In this document: piece by piece, positions 47,295-58,000 of the stretch
Numbering within the stretch: the stretch's first letter is position 1
Layout of the letters: each line of letters begins with the position of its first letter
NCBI RefSeq assembly: GCF_964355755.1
Contig: NC_092674.1
Span: forward strand, 7,197,001 to 7,261,000
Direction of reading: 5' to 3'
Length of the DNA: 64,000 nucleotides
From: Antedon mediterranea
Lineage: Eukaryota; Echinodermata; Crinoidea; Comatulida; Antedonidae
Position numbers and translations under genes: made by a program
Notes under the pieces: model-generated
What the model was told of the DNA's origin: nothing
Databases searched by the model: none
Seen by the model: only the letters and a program-made list of their open reading frames with translations

Positions 47295-47300
47295 ACGGAA

Positions 47301-47306
47301 AATAAA
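47301..47306 (+). terminator. poly(A) signal AATAAA of the MARVEL gene
   Basis: AATAAA lies 6 bases after the TAA. If used, the 3' UTR would be unusually short. A second AATAAA is near 47,786. Confidence 0.4.
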
Positions 47307-49429
47307 ACCACATCATGCTTTGTAGGCCTAATATTCACCAGTTACACTATTACGTAATATAATTATGAAGAACATTTTAGACTTGGATATTGGTACTGTA
47401 ATGTGTTTGTAAAAAGATGAAAATTGGAAATCGATTATTTTGCATATATGGTACGATAAAAATAGTATAATTATTGAAGTTGGGTGGGGCCTATATAACT
47501 GCCCTCTGACCTCTGAATCTCTGTCTTCCTAATGCAAGTAACAGTTTTGAATTATAAATAACTTGAAGCGAAAAAAAAAAACAGATCCTGAAAATCAGAA
47601 GGGCTTTCCGTCAAGTGCTAGTACAGGTAGCTATTAATAAAGATCTAAAAATAATAATAATAAATAATAATAATTTTGTTGGCTTATAAAATTAGTTTCG
47701 TTTGTTTTGTTTTTGGAAACGTTTTTTTTGGATTGGTCTTTATGACTAGGCAGCGGATTTGAGTATTTAAATATTTTGTTAGATCTAATAAAATTGCTGT
47801 AAGTATTTATATCTTAAACGGAATACAAGGGTGTCAGCCCATCTCTAAACCTCAATTAATAATTAGCATGAAATAATAACATTTATATAATCGCATTCAT
47901 TATGTATAGTCATACTCTATAATTATATTTAAATCTTGTGACTGAATCATTTTGAAAGTAGAAAGAACAGAGAATAAATAATTAAAAAATAATCTATCAT
48001 TTATGTTATTGTTTGTAAAACAATTTAAGTGGGTCTTTGATAGATTACCAGTAATAGTTAATAAATTCCTTTTCGGCAGAATAATTATTACATAAATCGT
48101 ATCTAACCCTTTGACCTTGGATATGGTTGAGTGCACACGAGTAAATACATTATGATCCGATCGCGATAATACAAACAAAAATTGTCGCGTGTTTATTATC
48201 AGTAGTGTGTACTACACAATAGTGATAAAGAAAATGGTAATTTTACAGTTCCCGTAAATATATCAGACGTAGGCCACAACTGTATTTAAAGGTAAGAAAA
48301 AGTGATCTATTTACAACTGGTTTATTGCTAGGCATTATGGAGATATACCGCGTATTAGGCCTACCTCCATGGTTTGACTCGGTATTTTGTATTTTTCATT
48401 TCCATCATATCACGGATAACATATAATCGGCAACATTATACCGGTAATTCGGCAGGGAAGTTTTCTATTTATTAGTTCCAGAAAATCTCAAGTTTCAGAA
48501 AAACTAAAATCTGTGGATGATAGGCCTAAACGAATAGATCAATCATATGATCAAGGACAATATCGTATGATTTACTGAATTTATAAAGCCATTGTGGTAG
48601 AGTGTATGTATGTAAAAGTGCATGTGATTCAAAGTCCACACAACCGGAACTTTACCACGAATGGTAGCCGTTACGTGGGGTTGGTGGAATGGTAACCATG
48701 ATAACTTAATTTAATCAGGAATGAGTGTATTAGATCTAGAATCGATTAATGTACAGACGTCATTACCTGATAATCAGTTATTAAATTATTAGTAATCTTT
48801 TAACGTTAGGTCTCAGCATATAACGGAGTTAACCTGATCCGAATCATATCCACCCGAATTACAACTGACGTAAGTGCGCGTAATTCTTAGTATCTCCTGT
48901 CGTTAACTCCGATTCAACTCCGAAAGGTTTCCAGCAAATCACAGACCCGGAAGATGTAAAACTCCCTGGTTAGGCCAGCATGTTTGAGTGAAGAAGTTAA
49001 CACGTCCTTCTGTTCTACTTCTACGATAAAAAGAGCATGTAAGCATTCGATGGGTTGAGGGTGTTTAAGTTCAGCCTGCCAAAAAAAGATGGTAACTTTT
49101 CTTCAATTTACTTTTCCTATTAAACACAATTAATATCATATTTTAGGACCATCTGCATATCAAACAGAATGGCTGGGGTGACCGTTTCTCTTTCTCGCCA
49201 ACGCCGCAGATTTTACTCTTTATCGCGTTTCTAAATTTTCAGTATATTTAGATTTTGTTCTGTCCATAACTTATATACAGTATATTGTATATAATATACA
49301 TATTTCCAAACAGAGTCAATAGGTAAACAAACATAAATATAAAGTAAAGTAAAAACCTTTACGGTGGCCTATGATGTGAACATTATTTTAACATACACGC
49401 ATCATTCTACCGTCTTTCATATTTTTCAG
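47307..49429. other. intergenic region and likely 5' UTR exon/promoter of the SLC46 gene
   Basis: The first SLC46 coding exon is preceded by an acceptor (TTTTTCAG, ending 49,429), so a non-coding exon must lie upstream, probably within this stretch. I cannot place it. No other gene seen. Confidence 0.4.
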
Positions 49430-49442
49430 AATAATCTTCACT

Positions 49443-52301
49443 ATGACTGCGATCAAGTCTTTACGTCATTTGGTAACTGTGGAACCCGTTTCTTTTCTCT
49501 TTTTCACATCCTTGTTTCTACAAAATGGCGGCGGACAGCAGTTTATATTCTATAAATTATGCTACCTAGAGTATAACCTAACGGATGTATGCTGGAACCT
49601 AACTCTTGGGCAAAAAATGGACCAATACCAAGATATAGAAGACTACACTATATCCGCTACGGCACACTGGATGATCTATATGAATTTACCGCTCACAATT
49701 CCCGCCATTTTTACTACCATCTGCTTCGGAGGTTGGTCAGATAAATACGGACGCAAACCCATGATGATCATTCCAGCCGTCGGGTTTCTAATCATGTCTA
49801 TTTTCCAAATGTTTCAAGTCCTCCGTATGGATATGCCTTTGGGAATCACTCTTATTGGTAACTTTATTGCGGGAATGAGCGGTGGTTTTGTAACCATCAC
49901 TTTTGCTACTTTTAGTTACATTGCAGACATAACGACAAAAGAGAATCGTACGTTGAGAATTGGCATACTCCAATCAATGACCTTCTCCAGCAGTATTGTA
50001 GGGTTATTGACGTCAGGAGTGATTGTCCAAAATAGAGAGTACGGCTTCCTTCTTCTGTATTGCCTGATTGCTTTGCTTAACATTTTAATAGTCGTTTACA
50101 CTCAATTCTGGTTGCTTGAATCTATAGGACCAAATACAGATCCTTACTTTCAAACCATTAGAACTACTGAAGAAAAAGAAACAGAAACAACAAGTAGGCC
50201 TAGCGAAGTTAGTGAAATTGAATGCAAGACGTGTTTCTCAGACATGTGGAGTCCTAGAAACTTCAAAATTGTGTACAGGGATGTAATGAAGAAAAGACAA
50301 CACTTTGATCGTTTTATCCTATTCCTTCTCTTTGTTTCTCTATTTATTCTACAGATGGTATTAGCAGGTAAGTCTATTGTTGACACACAATTTTTCTCTG
50401 TAAAGTATAGTTTATTAATGCACATCAAGCATTAATACTCGAACTTCCGTACTTCGACACAGCTCTTGAGTTTGCTCATTAGTATATTTTGAATCATTTA
50501 AATGACTGCTTTTGTTATCTTATTAGGTGACAATCAGATGTTTGCTTTATATGCAAAAGATTCATTTCACTTGAGTCCAGCACAAACAGGTAAGAAAGTT
50601 AAACGGTATCAATTATTAAAGTTGAATTGAAAACCTCTCGAGTAACTTCCGCAAACGCAAATTTCGAGGGCGTTTGTCGTCATCTAAGGTGCACCTTAAA
50701 CGACGACGACAAACACCCTCGAAATTTCAATGATGGAAGGCTAGAATCTAGCTTCTTTAAACCTACAATTATGTGTTTTGTTATTTTGTAGGTTATTTTA
50801 CAGCGTCTAAAAATGCCGTATTGTTTCTATTTACCGTTCTGGGAGTATGGCTGTTGAGGAAGTTCAACCTTAATGAAATGAGATGCTGCTCCTTAAGTTT
50901 CATCGTCTTCTTATCTGGATACATTGGTTTTAGTTTAGCGAAATCTGAAAGCACTCTGTGGGCTAGTAAGTATATAGACCCCATACCGTACCTTCATGGG
51001 AAAAGACACCGTTGAAGACAGGGAAAGGTCCTGTAAAAATTGAATGTCCACTCTTTTGTATGTCATAATCTGGATAAGTCTAGCGAAATCTGAAAGCAAT
51101 CATGTGCTAAGAATAGACCCCGTCCTCGGATCAAGTGGGAAAAAGAACATTATTATATGAAACAACCTAAAAATCTAAAAATTAAAATAACAAATTACTA
51201 ACTCCTGTTTTTAAACGATTGATAAACGAAATTGAGACATAAAATTTAATTATTTTTTTTCTTCCAGTGTTAATTCTACTGTCACCTTCTGGTCTAGTAG
51301 GTGGAATTATTAGAGGTGCCATTTCGAGGACTGTTGGTCCAGACGAACAAGGTAGTACCATTACTATGACATTTAGGTGTGTGGATAAATGACAGAGTGA
51401 ACTAAAGAGATTTCTTAAGCTCTTTCTACACTATCAAACAAGTTTGACAAAAAACTGTGATGTGCCCAAATATGGTAGTGATATGCCCAAATATGGTAGT
51501 GATATGACATCATCATGTCCATATGGGCACATCACATTTTTTTGTCACATTTTGTATTTCGTCAATGTTCACAATACAGACAAAACGTCTAACACGTGTT
51601 CCACGTACTCTCTAGACTTGTACGTGCATGCCTAGGTTATTGTTTGCCTACGTTACCATCAGTCTTGCATTAGAGCAATTTGTTACTGAACATTGTTTAA
51701 TTACTTTTTTGCTACCTTCAGGAAGTATATTTGCAGCAATGTCTTCGATGGAGAATCTAATGGTGTTTGTTGCGGCATTCATGTTCAATATCCTTTATCC
51801 TGTAACCAAAGACATACTAAATGGAGGATTTGTGTACTTTGTTATGGCTGAGCTTCTAATTATTCCATTGATTTTAACAATGTAAGTAATAATTACAGCT
51901 TTATTAAATTCTATTGACAACGAGTTGGCCACGAATTACGTTTCTGAATAATTAGTTATGAAAAAAGAAAGTGACATGATGCACACAATAGGCCTACACA
52001 CATCCAAACACGAGTTTTTGGAGCCGATCATTGTAATAAACAATGTCGAAGCGATAACAAATTGTTGTTAATTGATGATGAAGTCAAAATCAAAGTAATT
52101 GTATTGGTTACGGTCAGATAAAAAACACCAAACGTCCTCTCAACTTTGAACGTGATTCTATTGTAAAACTAATACGAACAACTCTGATAAAAAATAATTT
52201 ACATTTTGTCTTTCAGGTGGGTCGGCGATTTGTTGAAGTATACAGCCGCATACAAATATATGAATGAACCAGCCAATATCGTAATAAACCCTGATTTGTA
52301 G
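49443..52301 (+). CDS. SLC46-like: SLC46-family major facilitator transporter, six coding exons
   Basis: Multi-pass transporter of the family of the proton-coupled folate transporter and SLC46A2/A3. Substrate unknown here. CDS exons: 49,443-50,367, 50,527-50,589, 50,792-50,965, 51,268-51,351, 51,722-51,881, 52,217-52,301. Phases match at each junction, giving 496 codons plus TAG, close to the family's size. The N-terminal VTVEPVSFLFF is typical. The first external loop has sequons N45 and N52 and several cysteines. The major facilitator signature GGWSDKYGRKP is at 96-106. A cytosolic loop (about 235-285) separates the two six-helix halves. ATG 49,443 is chosen because it lies 14 bases into the exon and directly precedes the conserved N-terminus. 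Introns 4 and 5 are short; a MITE copy lies in intron 4 and another just beyond the stop. Confidence 0.92.
50660..50727. repeat. hairpin in SLC46 intron 2
   Basis: AAATTTCGAGGGCGTTTGTC and the inverted GACAAACACCCTCGAAATTT flank a centre containing AAGGTGCACCTT. A small MITE-like palindrome. Confidence 0.75.
51417..51553. mobile_element. AAGCTCTGTCTACAC MITE, copy 8, right end missing
   Basis: Left TTAAGCTCTTTCTACACTAT, two tandem GCCCAAATATGGTAGTGATA blocks, the central CATCATCATGTCC, and GGGCACATCACATTTTTTTG. The right terminal repeat is lost. It lies in SLC46 intron 4. Confidence 0.85.
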
Positions 52302-52381
52302 AGGCTGGTAACCGACGTTTTTATTTCAGATTCAACCCAGGGATTCACTTTTCCCTGAACATCCCAACTCCAAAATATGGA

Positions 52382-52476
52382 TAAAGTTCTTTCTACACTA
52401 TCAAGCATATCACTACCATATTTGGGCTCATTACACTTTTTTTGTCAAACTAGTTTGATAGTGTAGACAGAGCCTT
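52382..52476. mobile_element. AAGCTCTGTCTACAC MITE, copy 9, internal deletion
   Basis: Both ends are present (AAAGTTCTTTCTACACTATC and GTTTGATAGTGTAGACAGAG), but the left half is deleted. It lies in the 3' UTR region of the SLC46 gene. Confidence 0.85.
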
Positions 52477-52617
52477 AACGTTCATTGTTCATCGAGAAAA
52501 TAATAGCAAACGTATTTTAAGCATAGTTTGTAATCTTGCGGAGGATTGATAGTCTAGGATAGATTAAAAAAAGCAAAGACTTAACGTTGTATTTCTATTA
52601 AACCATAACAATTTATT

Positions 52618-52640
52618 AATAAAATTAGACTTTGAATAAA
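52618..52640 (+). terminator. poly(A) signals of the SLC46 gene
   Basis: AATAAA occurs at 52,618-52,623 and 52,635-52,640, about 320-340 bases after the stop codon. Confidence 0.4.
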
Positions 52641-55055
52641 CCATTTTGCAGTTTTACAACAAATATTTTTTTTTCTGTTAATCCATTTTTGTATTAAATT
52701 TAAGTTTTTTTAGATAAATACGATTCAATTTTTGGTCAATGTGAATAACTGTTATGTGAAAAAATAGCCTATTTATCAACAAAATTGTTGGGAACAATTA
52801 AAATGTCGTTTTACAATATAAATAGCTTCAGTGAAGATTCAATTCGAGTTCCAATCGCGGTGCAAACCTGTTAGTGAAACTCATAGTAGTGTTAGTATCT
52901 AATAATTAGTAGGCCTACAGTAAGTAATAAGTTATATTATTAAAGATTTTGTTCTCCATATTGACATATGTCAAGGCCCATTGCCACCTGGCTATTCCAA
53001 ATAAGATATTTTAGCCATAATTTTGAGTAAGAGAAAAAAAAGGGTATTATGCCATAAAAATATCACTGATGTTATGTGTATTACAAGCAGTTCCATGATT
53101 TTATATTTCGTTTTTAATAAATTATAAAAAATAAATTATACAAAGTGAACGAGCCCACTTTCCACATGGTATTACGTTCTTCTTGTGTAAATTGTTGTTT
53201 TCTGCCGGCAGGAGAGGCACGTTTGACAACCAGCATTCAACGTTTTCAGTCGGTAAGTTACATCACCAATGTTGTGCTTATTTTTCTGGTATCACAATTA
53301 ACCCTACCCCTCCCACCATTGTTTAATGTGTAACACTTTATTATAATATATTTATTATAAAAAATAACCCGTTTCCGTTTGCAATACGATAAAGAATCAC
53401 GTACTGTAATACTATCAGGTAAAAACGTCCGTAGCACCCAAATCCAAGTATGCAATTTTCTATTGTATTGTAGAGAAGTTACTGGTACTTCGCCATAGCG
53501 ATGTTTTAAAATTGCATACGCATCCAATCGTGAGTAAACTCATTTAAGACTTGGAGTGGAGTTGAACCCCGGACCTTGGGATTGGAAGGCAAGCACGTTA
53601 ACCACCAAGCTACAGCTGCACTACACATTGCGTGCATATTTCTCATTTCTGTTCTTTAAAGTGTAACACATTTATGTACTGGAGTAGGCCTACAACAGAC
53701 CCAGCTTAAGCTCAGCCATTTAACATTGTATCCAAATTTGAGTAATTGTGGCACTTCGCCATATTCAAATTTTGTGCATATTTTAAAAATAAATATAACC
53801 CGCTTCATTTGTTAGTGTACCGGTAACACTTTATAATAACATTCATGTACTGTACAATAATTTGATTGAATTAAAAGTCGTTTGAATCTTTTGTTTTCTA
53901 TGTCTAATTCATTATGAATTATGTCGGTTGGTAGGCCTACACTGTCTGTCTGTCTGTCAGTCTGCGGTCTGTCCTATGTCAAACAAAGCTTATTAGTAGG
54001 TTGTGGTACAAAACACTAATGAAATACGGACACTTTCAATATATAATATATAATAATAATTTATTCAATGACGTGTGGCTATAAATATATAAATATGGCG
54101 GCAAGTAAATGGGTTTGACACGTAAGAATATAATATAACGGCAGGTTTCAGTTTAAGCTCAACAAATTATCAATTAGTCTCCCTCCAACAATATCCGAGA
54201 CAAGAAGCTTGGAAATTCACATAAATCACAATAAATGAATGAAGCAGGCCGATGGGCTTAATGACCAGTTATCGACAAACAATCGCTTAGTATAGGGTGC
54301 GAAACAAAGCAAACTATTCGCAGTAAGAGAGAGCAAAAAATAAAGACATAATTTGATGTTATATCGAGCTGAAAAACAACGGTTACTATTTGTTTTATTT
54401 GTCAATTTTCTTTCTTATAATATGTTGATGTTGTTAAAATACTTGTTGATGTTATTTTTTGGCAATAAATACATTAATGTATCTGTGCACTATTTGTGTG
54501 TAGTATACGTTACGTTTGTCAAAAGCATTGTACCACCCATACTATAAACAATAAGACAATCTTGTGGTGAACTCTTTTTTTTTTTTGGAAACAGAAAACA
54601 GTCTGTGACGACATCGGATTGCCACTGCGCATGCCTGCACAGATCCGAACTACCAACAATGCACATACCGTCAACGTACAATAAAACGGTTGTAAACCGA
54701 TAACGCTGGCAATCGGAAAGGGTACTAATCCATTTTTAAAGAAAAATACCCCTTTACAAATTATGAATTTACCTTTTAATTGTCTACGTTTTACTAAATA
54801 CGACAACAGTACACGATACCAGAATACCTTTCCTTTTCATTTTGATAACATGTCATTGGACAAGCACTTTTAAGTTTACGTGGGAGCAGAAGATTTAAAC
54901 TTAATTTAAGATGCGAAATCAGTATTTCCTATAATACGGTGCAGCTTTTCTGGGATTACATGATGATACCATATTTAGTGAAAAGCAAACCTTCACCAAT
55001 TGTAGTAACGATCAATATTACTGAAATAAAAAAGATGTTCCAAAAGAGATGCTAA
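52641..55055. other. intergenic, non-coding, with a tRNA-like SINE fragment and TCTG repeats
   Basis: This stretch separates two convergent genes. It holds a CTGT microsatellite (about 53,940-53,960) and a tRNA-like fragment at 53,543-53,626. Open frames at 54,353-54,806 are AT-driven on both strands and unsupported. Confidence 0.45.
53543..53626 (-). mobile_element. tRNA-derived SINE head fragment
   Basis: On the minus strand it reads GTAGCTTGGTGGTTAACGTG (A-box-like) and CCGGGGTTCAACTCCACTCC (B box) with tRNA-like spacing. The acceptor stem does not close, so a working tRNA gene is unlikely. Confidence 0.6.
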
Positions 55056-55061
55056 TTTATT
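55056..55061 (-). terminator. poly(A) signal for the Lys/Glu-rich gene
   Basis: TTTATT on the plus strand is AATAAA on the minus strand, 33 bases beyond the TAA at 55,095-55,097. This supports 55,095 as a real gene end. Confidence 0.5.
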
Positions 55062-55094
55062 CATATATATTCCAATCAGGGGTTGAGTTAAATG

Positions 55095-58000
55095 TTAAGC
55101 ATGTACCAATAAGCATGGGTTTTTAACCATTGATTCAATTCCGTGTTCCAGTTGTAACGATCTTTTCAATGCAAAGAGTCGAACAAATCCCATGAGATTT
55201 AAAATAATAGCACCTCTAACCAACCACGACACAGCAGATACAGACCCATTTGACATACGCATTCGGAATACAGTTGGGTTGCTTTCATATGTGCACACCC
55301 ACTGATGGCAGCCCTTTTCTGTGCATTCATCCGCAATGGCAAATAACCACAAACTGCCTACCACATGCCACTATGATCCATATAATGGATAATTTGTTTG
55401 TGTTCAACTAAGAAATTTGTTGGAAAAACGTTTTTCCAGTAGGTCTATGCCAAAATTTTAGATGTTGATGATTTACAACAAATGCTATTCACTGATGTTT
55501 TATATGTCTGGATTACGATGTTTAAAAAACATTATTTATGTGCCTAATTTGTATTATAACATTTATGGCTTGTTAATATTAAAAATACCTCTTTTTACTC
55601 TCTCCAATTAGATGTAAATTCCCTCAAGCAATATGCAATGTTTCACATCCCTATTTCATCAAAAGTAAGTTAATAAAACATCACCAAACCCAGCAGTCAT
55701 ACCCCAAAACAAATAACATAACCCATGTTGCAAACCGCACAAAAAGACAAAAAATATGTCAAAAGTTGAAAAAAAGAGTCATTGAAGAGTTTCAAAATTC
55801 ACCTACCGAAAATAAATACACTTATCTCCCCCCATAAACCAACCGCTATTAAGCCACACAAAACCATTCCTGTAAAGAGAAAAAATACAACCTTTTAAAA
55901 TTGATGGTTCAGTGATACCTTTTTAACTTACTTTCAAAATATGATAACATCAATAATAACCAATTAAGTCATAATAAAATTAATTGTTCACAACTTCAAG
56001 ATGTCTTACGGTACCTTAACTAAAACTTAGCAGACCATTCCAGGGATAGCTGGATCCACCCCTAGAATGAAGTTGCCCACCGTTTCTCTTTGGTTTACAG
56101 GTGTTGTAGGAGGTTGTAAGACTACATGGCGGGTCTCATAAATAATATCTTCAGTACATATATCATCAAAGTCAGCCTAAATATAATAAGTTATATACAA
56201 AACTGTAAATAAGCAATCTTTTTTTTACCATTGTCATAATATTCCATCTATAAGTTTTATATCACTGCAGTAGGTTTAAAAAATAACTTACTATATATTT
56301 TGTTATATTGTTATTTTTAAATCCTAGTTTTCGTTTTAGTACATCAAAGATACTAGCTTTAGGAAATGTAATCTCCTTCTCTTCTTCAAACTTAGCCCAT
56401 ACACCACATGCGCTGATAGCTAGTCCATCATCGGTGGAAGATGATTGTTCATCCAACTCTTGTTTAGAATCTGAATAGCATAGATAATTGAATATTTAGT
56501 CGTAATTCATGTCATTTGCATTAATATTGCTTATTTACTTGAAAATCATAATAATAATTGATTGATATGAAAGTTATTATATACCTTTTCTATCATTTTT
56601 CTTCTCTTTCTTTTGTTTCTTATTGTCTTTCTTTCTACTATTTTCCTCCATTTTCTTCTCCTTCTTTTCCTTCTTCTTTCCTTCCTTCTTTTCTTTTTCT
56701 TCCTTCTTCTTGTCCTTCCTATTCTCTTTTTTGGTCTTTCCCGTCTTCACCTTCTTATCTTCCTTGTCTGCTTCTTCCTCATCTTCATCATCAAATCTTT
56801 GGATTGGTGTCACATTAATGATATTGCTTGCTGCTTCAGACTTTAATAAGTAAAACAAAGCAGTACTGTTTATCTTCTTTTATTAATTTAGTTAAGTCTA
56901 CAATAAATGAATACGCCAGAGTATTATTAATAGTAATTACCGTGTCCTTTTGTCTTTTTTCCTCTTTCTTCTTTTCTTTCTTCACCTCTTTCTTTTTTTC
57001 TTTCTTTTCGTTCTTCTCTTCATCTTTTATTTCTTTCTGTTCTTTCTTCCTTTCTTTTTCTTCCTTCTTCTTTTCTTTCTTCCCTTTTTTGTTCTTTCCC
57101 TTCTTTACCTTCTCATCTTTCTTGTCTGCCTCTTCCTCATCTTCATCATCAAATCTTTGGAGTGGTGTCACATTAATGATATTGCTTGCTGCTTCAGGCT
57201 TTAGGTAAAACAAAATTGTCATTTTCATCTGTATAAATTAATGTTAAGTAGATAAACAAGCCAGAGTATTATTGATAGTAATTACCATGTCCTTTTTCTT
57301 TTCATTCTTTTCGTTCTTATCATCTTTCTTCTTTTCTCTCTTTTCCTTCTTCTTCTGTTTCTTTCTTTCCTTTTTTTTCTGATTCTTTTCTTTTATCTCC
57401 TCTTTTTTGTTCTTTCCCTTTGTCACCTTCTCCTCGTCTTCTTTGTCTTCCTCCACTTCCTCCTCCTCATCAAATCTTTGGATTGGTATCACATTAATTA
57501 TATGGCCTGCCACTTCAGACTTTTAAGTAAAACAAAATGGTATTTTCATCTGTAATTAAATTAATATAAAATAAATGAATAAGTAAGAGTATTGTTAATA
57601 TAATTACCGTAGTATTGTTTTCTTCCTCTTCTTTCTTTTTTTGTTTCTTTTCCTTTTTCTCCTCATCTTTCTTTTCCTTCTTCTTCCCCTCTTTCTTTTC
57701 CTTCTTCTCCCCCTCTTTCTTTTCATTCTTCTCCATTTTGTTCTTTTTCTTCTTCTCTTCCTTTTCCTGCTTCTTCTTCTTTTTATCCTCCTTATTATCA
57801 ACTCCTTTCATTAGGTGTGCATTATTCAGTGTACTCTTCGTGTCAATGCTAGTGAGAGCACTAGACTATAATGTAAAGAAAATAGAAAGGTATTCATAAT
57901 ACTTACCAGGCATGGTAAATGTTTTAAAAGGACAGGCAGTTGTTACCTCTAATTATTATTAGTCATACCTTTTGAGCAAATCCATCGTAGAAAGCTTTAA

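Noticed and set aside
56558-57899. Plus-strand Phe/Ser-rich hydrophobic frames
   Set aside because: They are the complement of the Lys/Glu-rich coding exons on the minus strand and have no splice context of their own.
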